Source: Anaerobacillus isosaccharinicus
GTDB lineage: Bacteria > Bacillota > Bacilli > Bacillales > Anaerobacillaceae
Reading direction: 5' to 3'
Assembly (NCBI RefSeq): GCF_001866075.3
Contig: NZ_CP063356.1
Span: 1,354,164 to 1,418,163, forward strand
Length of the DNA: 64,000 nucleotides
The number at the start of each line of letters is the position of its first letter. Positions within the stretch are counted from its first letter, which is position 1. This document shows positions 54,558-64,000 of this stretch, one piece after another. Below the pieces are notes generated by a model that did not search any database, was not told the DNA's origin, and saw nothing but the letters and a program-made list of their open reading frames with translations. Made by a program: the position numbers and the translations under genes.

Positions 54558-56375
54558 TTACACCACCACCTTTTCCGCTGAATAAGGTAATGTCAACATA
54601 ATCGTCGTTCCCACATTCCATTCACTATCAACCGAAATACTACCACCGTGGGCAAGTATTATCTGTTTTGCAATTGCTAAGCCAAGCCCTGTTCCACCTA
54701 ACTTTCTAGAACGAGCTTTATCTACTCGGTAAAAACGATCAAACACTTGTGGTAAGCTTTCTTCTGGTATACCAACACCTTCATCACTAACACTAATACT
54801 AAAATGCTTTTCACTTTCTTCTAACGAAATTCTAATCTCTCCACCTTCTGGAGAATATTTAACTGCATTCGAAAAAATATTATCGAGAACTTGAATTAAC
54901 TTGTCTCTATCAACAGTTGCAAATGTCGTTTGATCTTCTATATTACGTATGAAAGCGAGCTTTTCACTATCGGAGACAAGCTCATAACGATCTATAATAC
55001 TATTGACTAGTTTTGTTACATCAATTGTATCAAAGTTTAATCGATAATCTTTGCTATCCATTTTTGATAGCTGTAGTAAATCATTAACGAGCCTAATCAT
55101 TCTCTCTGTTTCAGTTTGGGCTACATTTAAAAATTTTGGTGCAATTGTCGGGTCATGTAATGCTCCATCCTCAAGAGCCTCAAGGTAACTTTTCATTGAT
55201 GTAAGAGGTGTTCTAAGTTCATGCGACACATTAGCGACAAACTCCCGACGTTCTTGCTCGATTTTTTCTTGCTCTGTTACATCATGCAGAACCGTTATAA
55301 GCCCATTAAAGTCTCCTTCTTCCTTTTGGATAACAGAAAAACTAGCTTCTAATAAAAACTCCTTATCTTTATCTCCAAAATCAAGAAGTAACGAATCGGT
55401 ATGATGAATTAGGTCTTCTAATTCAAAAGTTGCTGATAATTTCAGTAAGTCTGTAATTGAGTTACCAACTATATCCTCCTGAAATACATTAAGCATTAAT
55501 TCAGCTTGTTTATTTATTAGAATTATTTTTCCCTCTTGATCAGTAGCAATAACTCCATCCGTCATATGTGACAAAACTGAACTCAGTTTTCTTTTCTCCG
55601 CCTCAGTAGTTGCATTAGCATTTTTTAATTTATTCGTTAATTCATTAAATGTAATCGCTAATTGACCAATTTCATCTTTTCCATATACGTGTACTTTCCT
55701 CGAGAAATCACCCTTACCTAACACCTGTGCTTGTCTACGCATATCGAGAATCGGTCGTGTAATTGTCCGTGCAAGTAGGACCCCCAATGCCGCGGTAATC
55801 ACCAAAGCAATAATCGTTCCTGTCATGAGGATTTGATTAATCTGCCGCATTTGTTCATAGATCTCTTCCATTGAAGCTTCAATGTATATAGCGCCTATAG
55901 TTTCATTATCTGATTTAACTGGAACAGCCAATACTCTCATTCGATGTCCAGTATTTTGATCACGAAGAATATCCTCATCTTCTGTTCCTAATAGCGCCCG
56001 TTTTACACGCACTTCAGTTGTTCTTTGACCGATAACATGGCGTTTTTGAAAGTTTGAAACGCTTAAAACAACTTTATTTTTATCAATAACTTGAACCTCG
56101 GCATTATCAATCGAAAAGAATTCCCGGAGAAGGATGTCTATATCGGTCCTTAACGTAGGTGTCGATTCATCACGACTTTTCTTCATTTCTTGTTCGATAT
56201 TATAGGCAAGTAAATTAGCTCTTTCATCTAGCATTTCAAAAAAATTATCTACGAGCTGATCTTCCAACTGTTTAGTGAAATAAACACCAATTACTTGCAT
56301 AGCTATTAATATTAATAACACATAAATAATGACTATTTTCACATGAATCGATTTGAAAAAACCGACTTTATCCAT
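54558..56375 (-). CDS. walK: Essential sensor histidine kinase WalK (YycG)
   Basis: 605 residues. Two membrane helices (~13-33 and ~180-200) enclose an extracellular sensing domain. HAMP (~205-255), PAS (~260-370), the phospho-acceptor box FVANVSHELRTPLTS (~383), N box DNIFSNAVKYSPEGG and G boxes GVGIPEE and GGTGLGLAIAK follow. It phosphorylates WalR to control peptidoglycan hydrolases and cell-wall growth. It lies 6 bp after walR. All motifs are intact. Confidence 0.97.
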   Translation of the reverse strand: MDKVGFFKSIHVKIVIIYVLLILIAMQVIGVYFTKQLEDQLVDNFFEMLDERANLLAYNIEQEMKKSRDESTPTLRTDIDILLREFFSIDNAEVQVIDKNKVVLSVSNFQKRHVIGQRTTEVRVKRALLGTEDEDILRDQNTGHRMRVLAVPVKSDNETIGAIYIEASMEEIYEQMRQINQILMTGTIIALVITAALGVLLARTITRPILDMRRQAQVLGKGDFSRKVHVYGKDEIGQLAITFNELTNKLKNANATTEAEKRKLSSVLSHMTDGVIATDQEGKIILINKQAELMLNVFQEDIVGNSITDLLKLSATFELEDLIHHTDSLLLDFGDKDKEFLLEASFSVIQKEEGDFNGLITVLHDVTEQEKIEQERREFVANVSHELRTPLTSMKSYLEALEDGALHDPTIAPKFLNVAQTETERMIRLVNDLLQLSKMDSKDYRLNFDTIDVTKLVNSIIDRYELVSDSEKLAFIRNIEDQTTFATVDRDKLIQVLDNIFSNAVKYSPEGGEIRISLEESEKHFSISVSDEGVGIPEESLPQVFDRFYRVDKARSRKLGGTGLGLAIAKQIILAHGGSISVDSEWNVGTTIMLTLPYSAEKVVV

Positions 56376-56381
56376 AGTTAT

Positions 56382-57083
56382 TTACTCCTCAAAGTTCTTT
56401 AAATAATAGCCTACTCCTCTTCTAGTTATGATCCAATTAGGATGACTAGGATTATCCTCTACTTTTTCTCTCACCCTTCGAACTGTAACATCAACCGTTC
56501 GGACATCACCAAAATAATCATAGCCCCAAACAGCTTGAAGAAGATGTTCTCTCGTCATTACCTGTCCAATATGCTTCGCTAAGTAATAAATTAACTCAAA
56601 CTCTCGATGTGTTAGCTCGATTGCCTCGCCACGTTTCGTTACTAAATAGGCATCAGGTTGAATAACAAGTGCGCCAATGTGAAGCTCCTTCTTATCTGGA
56701 ATGACTTCCTCAGCCTTTTGCTGATGGCGCCTTAAGTTAGCCTTAACTCTGGCTAATAGCTCCCTCGTGCTAAACGGCTTTGTGACATAATCATCTGCCC
56801 CTAGTTCTAAACCTAGAACTTTATCAATCTCAGAATCCTTTGCAGTTAACATAATGATTGGCATATCATATTTCTTTCTAACTTCACGACATACTTCCAT
56901 ACCATCTCTTAAAGGAAGCATAATATCTAACAATATTAAGTCAGGAACTAACTCAACTACTTTTTTAATTGCTTCTTCACCATCATGAGCACACTCTACA
57001 GTAAAGCCTTCTTTTTCTAAACTAAATTTCAAAATATCTGCAATCGGTTGTTCATCATCAACAACTAAAATTTTCTTATCCAT
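56382..57083 (-). CDS. walR: Essential response regulator WalR (YycF)
   Basis: 233 residues from the ATG at 57083 ([18 protein letters not shown]), which gives the family's usual length; a longer TTG frame to 57113 is unlikely. The receiver domain has the acceptor Asp in [16 protein letters not shown] and Lys in [12 protein letters not shown]. The winged-helix domain is at ~130-230 ([37 protein letters not shown]). Master regulator of cell-wall autolysins, first gene of the wal operon. Confidence 0.97.
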   Translation of the reverse strand: MDKKILVVDDEQPIADILKFSLEKEGFTVECAHDGEEAIKKVVELVPDLILLDIMLPLRDGMEVCREVRKKYDMPIIMLTAKDSEIDKVLGLELGADDYVTKPFSTRELLARVKANLRRHQQKAEEVIPDKKELHIGALVIQPDAYLVTKRGEAIELTHREFELIYYLAKHIGQVMTREHLLQAVWGYDYFGDVRTVDVTVRRVREKVEDNPSHPNWIITRRGVGYYLKNFEE

Positions 57084-57307
57084 CTTTTTACCAACTCCTG
57101 ACTTAAAGTTCAATAACTTTATACTTACTCATGTCTTAGTTTATTTTATCATACTATCAATCTATTTTTCCGTTTACAAATTTAAACAATATATAGTGAA
57201 AAACTCTATTTCATTCCCTAGTACGGAAATTCAGATGACTTAGATCAAACGTCTGTTCAGATTCATTGTACCATGGTCTTAAAGGGATCGTTTGGAACGA
57301 ATATTTA

Positions 57308-57382
57308 TACAAAAAGGCCTAACTTGCCAGGCAAAAGATTGATATATTCACCAATACCTTTGCCAAGCTAGTCAGACCTTAC
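57308..57382 (-). terminator. Terminator between the M23 peptidase gene and walR
   Basis: On the minus strand AAGGTCTGACTAGCTTGGC near 57382 pairs imperfectly with GCCTGGCAAGTTAGGCCTT and TTTTTG follows. It separates the M23 gene from the wal operon, whose promoter must lie in the remaining ~190 bp. Confidence 0.75.
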
Positions 57383-57389
57383 ACGCTTT

Positions 57390-58904
57390 TTACCTATTTA
57401 AATAATCCATTGGATTTTTTAAATTTCCACCTTGTAACACTTCGAAGTGTAAATGGATTCCCGTAGAATTACCTGTCGACCCCATTACACCAATTTTTTG
57501 TCCTTGAGCAACGGTCTGACCAACTTTTACATCCATTGATGCTAAATGGGCATATAACGTACTCATACCATTATTATGATTAATAATAATTTTGTTGCCA
57601 TAACCACCATCCCAGCCTGCAAATGAAACCGTTCCATTATCCGCAGCTAAGATATTTAGGTTTCTTGGTCTAGCAATATCAATACCTCTATGAAACCTTC
57701 CCCAACGCATTCCTTGGTAACTTGAAATATAGCCACCAACCGCAGGCCAAGCAAGTTTCCCAGTTCCTCTGGAAGGAGTAACCTTTGTTCCTTTTAGAAC
57801 AATACGGTTTTGCGGTTCCTTAGTTATTTTTTCGCTAACAATTTGCCTTTGAATTGTTCGCCCGTTTTCCCGGGTAATATTATAACTAACAACTCTTTCT
57901 CCAGCATGCCCAGCTTGCTGAACTTTCGTGTCACCACGCCACATATTTGAATCATCTTTTGTCTCTGTTTGAAACGGAATTTCTTCTTTTATAGTCGATG
58001 CTTCCTCTACAATAACCTTGACGATTGGTTCATAAACAGTAACATTTAACTCATCACCAATTTGTAGAAGTGTATTTTCTGTAATTGATGGATTTAGTGC
58101 TAAAACATCAGAAACTGAAAGACTATGTGCTTGAGCAATAGTCCCAAGTACATCTCCAGGCTCAACAACGTAAATATCATCTTCTAATGTCCCTAGATTA
58201 AGTTGTTTAATTGCATTTTCAATTGACAAAATCGATTTTAGATCAACAGGTACTCTATCGATCTCAATATCTTTTGATAGTTTAACATCAATGATTACTT
58301 TTTCACCAACTGATGGCGGATTAATAGTTATATCATTCTCTTTAGCTTTCATTACAGTAGCCAATTGCTCTTCTGAGACATATTGCAGCTTGAGCTGTTT
58401 AATAACAGCCTGATAATCGTCTTCAGAACTTACATAACCCACTACTTTTCCATCAACCTTTAATGCAATAGCTTCCCCTTTAATTGAAATTTTATTTTCA
58501 AGTTCACTAACCGTTGCACTGCTATTAGCTCTTGAAGTAAAAACAACTTCTGGGATAAGCTTAATAGTTTCTCCAACAACTAAATTCAAATTAGAGTAAT
58601 CTTCCCTATACTCACTCATTTTCGAATTAATTACCCGTTCAACTAAGTTTTTATCATCTACCGAACCAACTCTAAGACCGTCCATATAAACATGATAAAT
58701 CGTTTCTAAGTTTAATTTAGAAGTTTCTTCAGCTTTTACACTATCACTATGTACACTCGTTGTTAATAATGCAGCTATACATATGCTCGTTCCAAGCACT
58801 TTTTTATATTTATTCGATAATTGTTTCATTGAGTTTAAACTACTTTTAGTTATCCCTTTAAGTTTTTCTTGTAGTTGATCTAACCGGCCTTTATAATCTC
58901 CCAT
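57390..58904 (-). CDS. M23-family peptidase with LysM and G5 domains
   Basis: 504 residues. An N-terminal hydrophobic segment (~38-53) and signal-like region precede a long spacer. LysM (~245-290, VVEPGDVLGTIAQAHSLSVSDVLALNP), G5-like (~295-375) and a C-terminal lysostaphin-type M23 domain (~395-500) with metal ligands in HRGIDIA, LYAHLASMDV and GIHLHFEVLQGG. Likely a peptidoglycan endopeptidase or sporulation/cell-wall remodelling factor. Its place upstream of walR fits control by WalKR, which is inference. ATG follows AGGAGGAGAACC. Confidence 0.9.
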   Translation of the reverse strand: MGDYKGRLDQLQEKLKGITKSSLNSMKQLSNKYKKVLGTSICIAALLTTSVHSDSVKAEETSKLNLETIYHVYMDGLRVGSVDDKNLVERVINSKMSEYREDYSNLNLVVGETIKLIPEVVFTSRANSSATVSELENKISIKGEAIALKVDGKVVGYVSSEDDYQAVIKQLKLQYVSEEQLATVMKAKENDITINPPSVGEKVIIDVKLSKDIEIDRVPVDLKSILSIENAIKQLNLGTLEDDIYVVEPGDVLGTIAQAHSLSVSDVLALNPSITENTLLQIGDELNVTVYEPIVKVIVEEASTIKEEIPFQTETKDDSNMWRGDTKVQQAGHAGERVVSYNITRENGRTIQRQIVSEKITKEPQNRIVLKGTKVTPSRGTGKLAWPAVGGYISSYQGMRWGRFHRGIDIARPRNLNILAADNGTVSFAGWDGGYGNKIIINHNNGMSTLYAHLASMDVKVGQTVAQGQKIGVMGSTGNSTGIHLHFEVLQGGNLKNPMDYLNR

Positions 58905-59154
58905 GGTTCTCCTCCTACACTACTTTACTTACTATTTCTCTATAGTGTTAAAACTACTACTATATTATTTTACAAAATATAACCTCTTGTATTTTATCAT
59001 AAACTATAATTGTATGTCTGAAAAAATAAAAAAACGTAATATAACTGTATCATTTTTGGGAATTTTGTTCCAAATTACTAACAAAATTCGATACAAAATT
59101 TCATTCTATCAGAAAATCAGACCCATTAATAAGCGCGACATAAGCATTCACCCA

Positions 59155-59192
59155 AAAAATAAAAGTCTATCAAGTAAATGATAGACTTTAAT
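59155..59192 (-). terminator. Terminator of the tRNA cluster
   Basis: On the minus strand AAAGTCTATCA pairs with TGATAGACTTT across a 6-base loop and TATTTTTT follows. It lies 15 bp beyond tRNA-Thr. The rest of the region between 58905 and 59154 contains AT-rich DNA that must include the promoter of the M23 gene. Confidence 0.85.
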
Positions 59193-59205
59193 CTTAATAT
59201 AAGAG

Positions 59206-59278
<73 letters not shown>

Positions 59279-59297
59279 ATGATATCAAACTAAATGG

Positions 59298-59370
<73 letters not shown>

Positions 59371-59397
59371 AATATAAAATTATAACGAATAAAATGG

Positions 59398-59470
59398 CGG
59401 ACCCGACCGGGATCGAACCGGCGATCTCCTGCGTGACAGGCAGGCATGTTAACCGCTACACCACGGGTCC
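59398..59470 (-). tRNA. tRNA-Asp (GUC)
   Basis: Acceptor GGACCCG/CGGGTCC, anticodon loop CTGTCACG with anticodon GUC, T arm GCCGGTTCGATCCCGGT, discriminator G as usual for Asp. CCA is not encoded. Confidence 0.95.
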
Positions 59471-59599
59471 GTGGCAAATAGATGTTTTGTTGGTACATTT
59501 ACACAATGAAAGTTATTTTTACGTTGTACGCAGATTTGCTCTTGCACCACTTCGTTTGCTCGTCGCAAACCTTGCAAAGGAGTGAATTCAAGAAGTTGG

Positions 59600-59677
<78 letters not shown>

Positions 59678-59798
59678 ATAATATAAAGTATTTAATTTAG
59701 TTCCTGCACTTAGCCTGCTGACTGTTTCTTCCTCTTCCAGCTTTGCTTTGTAGCATTATGCGTCGAAACAACTCGTAGCGTATTCATGAAGTAACGCT

Positions 59799-59835
59799 CG
59801 TTGCTCCACCCCGCAATAATATAAAGTATTTAGTT
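59799..59835 (-). pseudogene. Fragment of a duplicated tRNA-fMet 5' end
   Basis: GCTCCACCCCGCAATAATA matches the 5' end of tRNA-fMet and its leader (59665-59690), with one difference (GCA for GCG), but the rest of the tRNA is absent. It looks like a relic of a tandem duplication or a lost tRNA copy. Confidence 0.65.
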
Positions 59836-59904
59836 CTTAGCTTTTTGCCGACATAAATTATTATATCCAAGATCATTTTATTTTACAACATGGATATAAG
59901 TTGG

Positions 59905-59976
59905 TGACCCGTACGGGATTCGAACCCGTGTTACCGCCGTGAAAGGGCGGTGTCTTAACCGCTTGACCAACGGGCC
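59905..59976 (-). tRNA. tRNA-Glu (UUC)
   Basis: Acceptor GGCCCGT/ACGGGTC with a G-U pair, D arm GGTCAAGCGGTTAAGAC, anticodon loop CTTTCAC (anticodon UUC), T arm ACGGGTTCGAATCCCGT. CCA is not encoded. Confidence 0.95.
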
Positions 59977-59989
59977 ACTAAGATGAAAA

Positions 59990-60065
59990 TGGTGAGCCAT
60001 GAAGGATTCGAACCTTCGACCCTCTGATTAAAAGTCAGATGCTCTACCAACTGAGCTAATGGCTC
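59990..60065 (-). tRNA. tRNA-Lys (UUU)
   Basis: Acceptor GAGCCAT/ATGGCTC, D arm AGCTCAGTTGGTAGAGC, anticodon loop CTTTTAA (anticodon UUU), T arm GAAGGTTCGAATCCTTC; 3' CCA is encoded. First gene of the tRNA series. Confidence 0.95.
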
Positions 60066-60230
60066 ATCTTGTGACGACAAGATTAATAGTAACATATTAA
60101 ACTTATTAATGCAAGCCTTTTTAATAAAAAACTTTTTTTGAATAATATTGCGATGTGTTTTTCAACACTTTTCCTATATTACAGATACTTTTAAAGAAAA
60201 GCAAGTTTTTTTAAATGGAATTAATAGGTA

Positions 60231-60253
60231 AGGAGTGGCACTAAGCCACTCCT
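60231..60253. terminator. Hairpin downstream of purA
   Basis: GGAGTGGC and GCCACTCC form a perfect 8-bp stem with a 5-base loop, 9 bp beyond the purA stop. The T-rich flank is on the plus strand, so it is a weak terminator in the purA direction. Confidence 0.5.
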
Positions 60254-60261
60254 CTTTATTT

Positions 60262-61569
<1,308 letters not shown>

Positions 61570-61708
61570 TCAATGCATATATATTTTTAACCTGATCTAC
61601 TTTATTCATTCAAAACCATAGCTAGTGTAACAATTTACTTTGATGAAGTCAATAAATTCCGAACAATTTTACACTAATATATTTATTTGTTCGTATTAAT
61701 TTGTGAAC

Positions 61709-61746
61709 AAAAAAAAAATTGATGATTCAACCTAGCGAATCATCAA
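61709..61746 (-). terminator. Terminator of the que operon
   Basis: On the minus strand TTGATGATTC pairs with GAATCATCAA across an 8-base loop and ten T follow. It begins within a few bases of the queF stop. Confidence 0.93.
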
Positions 61747-61753
61747 CTCCCAT

Positions 61754-62245
61754 TTACCTATTATCAATTTTTTCAGGATACATATCATGATTAAATAAGC
61801 GCTGTTTAGCCATGTCTTCAAACATTGTATCCTTCTTGCCATAGTTTGCGTATGGATCAATTGAAATACCACCACGTGGAGTAAATTTCCCCCAAACCTC
61901 AATATACTTAGGATCCATTAACTCAATTAAATCTTTCATAATAATATTTATGCAATCTTCATGAAAATCTCCTTGGTTACGGAAGCTAAAAAGATACAAT
62001 TTTAGCGATTTACTTTCGACCATTTTTTCACTAGGAATGTACGAAATATAAATTGCCGCAAAATCAGGTTGCCCCGTTTTAGGACAAAGACTTGTAAACT
62101 CAGGACAATTAAATTTTACCCAGTAATCATTGTCATTATGCTTATTTTCAAATGTTTCTAGAATTGATTTATCGTACTCAAATTTATATGGCACGTTTTG
62201 GTTACCTAATAAAGATACTCCTTCTAATTCATGGTCTTTTCTCAT
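61754..62245 (-). CDS. queF: NADPH-dependent 7-cyano-7-deazaguanine (preQ0) reductase
   Basis: 163 residues, the short unimodular QueF type. It reduces the nitrile of preQ0 to the amine preQ1. The catalytic Cys lies in [14 protein letters not shown] (~55), the NADPH-related motif [21 protein letters not shown] (~79-99) and [12 protein letters not shown] near the end. It lies 2 bp after queE and closes the operon. Confidence 0.96.
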   Translation of the reverse strand: MRKDHELEGVSLLGNQNVPYKFEYDKSILETFENKHNDNDYWVKFNCPEFTSLCPKTGQPDFAAIYISYIPSEKMVESKSLKLYLFSFRNQGDFHEDCINIIMKDLIELMDPKYIEVWGKFTPRGGISIDPYANYGKKDTMFEDMAKQRLFNHDMYPEKIDNR

Positions 62246-62247
62246 GT

Positions 62248-62973
62248 TTACACTCCTTTTTTATTACCCCAGAGTAGGGCATGAAGCTGTGGTAATACTC
62301 TTGCATCATTAAACTCCGGATCATTTATTACCTTGCCAACTAACCAATCTAGCTTTTGTAATAATTTTTGGGCAAGCTCAACATCGTTTTCCATCGTCAG
62401 ATCTTCATTTCCTACTGATAAATAAAATGGAACCGAAGAATACTTAGTATGAATTTTTTTCGCGTAGTTTAAGTCCTTATCATCAAAAATAACGACCTTT
62501 AGGCTAACATGACCATTTGTTACTCTTTCTGTTAGCTGCTCGATCATTTCATTTAATTTACTGTAGTTTGTCTCCATGCCACTACTCGGTGGTTTTGGTG
62601 ATATCGTTAGGTCATCTATATTTAACATCCAGTCTTGCCAAACCGTTCCTTGTGTTTCAAGACCGATCCTCAGATTTAATTCTTTTAAAATATCAATGAG
62701 CTCACCAAGTTGCTTCAATAATGCTGGATTTCCACCTGAAATTGTGACATGCTGAAAATTCTCTAAACCAATTGCTTTTAGCTCAGTAACGATTTCATTA
62801 GCAGTCATCATTTTTATATCATCTTTCCCAGATCCATCCCACGTAAACGCAGAATCACACCAAGAACATTGATAATCACAACCGGCAGTACGAATAAAAA
62901 CGGTTTTTTTTCCAATTACCGCTCCTTCACCTTGAATGGTTGGACCGAAAATCTCTAATACAGGTATTTTCAT
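62248..62973 (-). CDS. queE: 7-carboxy-7-deazaguanine synthase (radical SAM)
   Basis: 241 residues from the ATG at 62973, which overlaps the queD stop; an in-frame GTG 9 bp earlier is the alternative. The radical SAM cluster motif is CDYQCSWC (CxxxCxxC) near residue 32, followed by the GGNPALLKQ glycine motif. It converts carboxytetrahydropterin to 7-carboxy-7-deazaguanine. [13 protein letters not shown] at the start is typical of QueE. Confidence 0.95.
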   Translation of the reverse strand: MKIPVLEIFGPTIQGEGAVIGKKTVFIRTAGCDYQCSWCDSAFTWDGSGKDDIKMMTANEIVTELKAIGLENFQHVTISGGNPALLKQLGELIDILKELNLRIGLETQGTVWQDWMLNIDDLTISPKPPSSGMETNYSKLNEMIEQLTERVTNGHVSLKVVIFDDKDLNYAKKIHTKYSSVPFYLSVGNEDLTMENDVELAQKLLQKLDWLVGKVINDPEFNDARVLPQLHALLWGNKKGV

Positions 62974-63458
62974 TCCATCCACTCTCTTCTAGCTTCAGCA
63001 TAGCTTGTAGGAGTTTCAAAGAGGCGTACAAATTCAACTCTCGGTTTTAATGTCTTAAATTGGCTCTCTTTTAAATAGTCTGCCATTTTCTCATAGATCC
63101 AAACAACCATATTTTCAGCTGTCGTATTCATTGGAGGTAATGTCTCATTTAAATAACGGTGGTCTAAATAAATTTCAATATGCTCTTTCCAAATCGCCTT
63201 GATGTCACCGAAGTCAATGGCAATTCCAATCTCATCTGTTAAAGAACTTATACCAAAAATGACTTTATACGTATGACCGTGTAAGTTTTTACATTTACCT
63301 TCATAGTGATGAAGATGATGTGCAGAATCAAACGTAAACTCCTTACTTACCAAAACACGCTTATTATGATATCTCAAATCTTCTATATGAATATCTTCAC
63401 CTAGTTTTTGAAGTTTATCAACTATACGAAAACCAAATAATCCATCGCTGCTACACAT
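62970..63458 (-). CDS. queD: 6-carboxy-5,6,7,8-tetrahydropterin synthase
   Basis: 162 residues. Zinc ligands are His in [11 protein letters not shown] and HGHTY; the catalytic Cys is in [13 protein letters not shown]-like LDHRYLNET and ENMVVWIYE follow. It makes carboxytetrahydropterin from dihydroneopterin triphosphate for queuosine synthesis. The start overlaps the queC stop by 8 bp. An N-terminal extension of ~35 residues before [10 protein letters not shown] is longer than usual, so an internal start is possible. Confidence 0.93.
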   Translation of the reverse strand: MCSSDGLFGFRIVDKLQKLGEDIHIEDLRYHNKRVLVSKEFTFDSAHHLHHYEGKCKNLHGHTYKVIFGISSLTDEIGIAIDFGDIKAIWKEHIEIYLDHRYLNETLPPMNTTAENMVVWIYEKMADYLKESQFKTLKPRVEFVRLFETPTSYAEARREWME

Positions 63459-64000
63459 GAGTCGACACCCCCGTTCCTTGTTCTTCTAGGAACTTTCGCA
63501 AACCTTCACTACGAAGTTTACAAGCAGGGCACTCACCACAACCATCACCAACAATACCATTATAGCAAGTCAATGTTTTTTCTCTAATATAATCAAAAGC
63601 TCCAAGTTCAGCTGCTAGAGCCCACGTTTCTTTTTTATCAATCCACATAAGCGGTGTGTGAATAACAAAGTTGTAGTCCATCGCTAAATTGAGCGTTACA
63701 TTTAGTGATTTAACAAACATATCACGGCAATCTGGATAGCCTGAAAAGTCAGTCTCACACACACCTGTAATAATATGATTTATCCCTTTTGCTTTCGCCA
63801 TAATAGCCGCAAAAGACAAGAAAAGATGATTTCTACCGTCAACAAACGTCGTAGGTAACTCGCCATCTTCTCCTTCTTTTATTTCAATATCACTTCTTGT
63901 CAACGCATTAGAAGTAAGTTGATTTAAAAGACTCATATCAATAACTGTATTTTCTACACTCATTTCATGAGCAATTTTTTTTGCTACTTCAATTTCCTCT
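63451..64000 (-). CDS. queC: 7-cyano-7-deazaguanine synthase, C-terminal part
   Basis: The gene runs off the window: the frame is open to base 64000 (reading [17 protein letters not shown] before the first internal Met), so about 183 residues are seen. It contains a zinc-binding cluster [17 protein letters not shown] and [17 protein letters not shown] typical of QueC. It makes preQ0 from carboxydeazaguanine, ammonia and ATP. The ATP-binding N-terminus and any preQ1 riboswitch lie outside the window. Confidence 0.96.
   Translation of the reverse strand, partial: EEIEVAKKIAHEMSVENTVIDMSLLNQLTSNALTRSDIEIKEGEDGELPTTFVDGRNHLFLSFAAIMAKAKGINHIITGVCETDFSGYPDCRDMFVKSLNVTLNLAMDYNFVIHTPLMWIDKKETWALAAELGAFDYIREKTLTCYNGIVGDGCGECPACKLRSEGLRKFLEEQGTGVSTHV

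Noticed and set aside
59394-59585. Plus-strand frame MADPTGIEPA...
   Set aside because: It is the antisense of tRNA-Asp, a well-known false gene.

Overview
The window comes from a low-GC, spore-former-type Bacillota chromosome, most likely a Bacillaceae. The gene order at the right (walR-walK-walH-walI-walJ-htrC-yyzF-rlmH next to purA, a tRNA cluster and queCDEF) is typical of the neighbourhood of the replication origin in Bacillus relatives. I cannot name the species from sequence alone.

Layout. (1) 1-12.3 kb: a cyclic-di-GMP and exopolysaccharide region. It has a membrane diguanylate cyclase (188-1276) and a minus-strand operon running from a REC-GGDEF-REC regulator (10478-11743) through a membrane-anchored HEAT-repeat protein, a GT2 polysaccharide synthase, a very large membrane-anchored glycosidase-like protein and a second exported TIM-barrel protein. 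An IS1380-family element has cut the HEAT gene in two. Divergently, two tandem c-di-GMP-II riboswitch aptamers (12313-12460) precede a small secreted protein, with an RBS-sequestering hairpin that shares bases with the second aptamer. (2) 13.3-16.6 kb: a small membrane protein and a VanRS-type two-component system whose kinase carries a frameshift.

(3) 16.8-49.1 kb: accessory DNA inserted at the 3' end of rlmH, the same address used by staphylococcal SCC elements. A 14-bp att repeat is shared by the rlmH 3' end (49066-49079) and a site 20.2 kb away (28863-28876). A third near-copy lies at 16836-16849, so there may be two tandem cassettes. The right cassette carries an ietA/ietS (AAA ATPase plus subtilase) pair, a YgjP-like metallopeptidase, a complete type I restriction-modification system, RadC, a phage/plasmid-type II/X Rep protein, an XRE regulator and a large serine recombinase whose C-terminus is read from the host rlmH region. 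The left cassette carries an unknown 252-aa gene and a STAND/ORC-like ATPase gene destroyed by a nested insertion. A three-gene Tni-type transposon (19482-26326, 6-bp target duplication) sits inside the Walker A motif, and a three-recombinase RIT element with perfect 88-bp terminal repeats (21183-24654) sits inside that transposon's transposase. Two identical inverted copies of an IS6-like element (26960-28786 and 41240-43066), each with its own 8-bp target duplication, bracket the defence genes and the left att site.

(4) 49.1-64 kb: conserved core. It contains rlmH, the wal cell-wall regulatory operon, an M23 peptidase, six tRNA genes (Lys, Glu, fMet, Asp, Phe, Thr in transcription order), purA, and the queuosine precursor operon queC-queD-queE-queF, with queC running off the window end.

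Sequence was read by eye. Family names rest on recognised motifs and gene context, not on searches.
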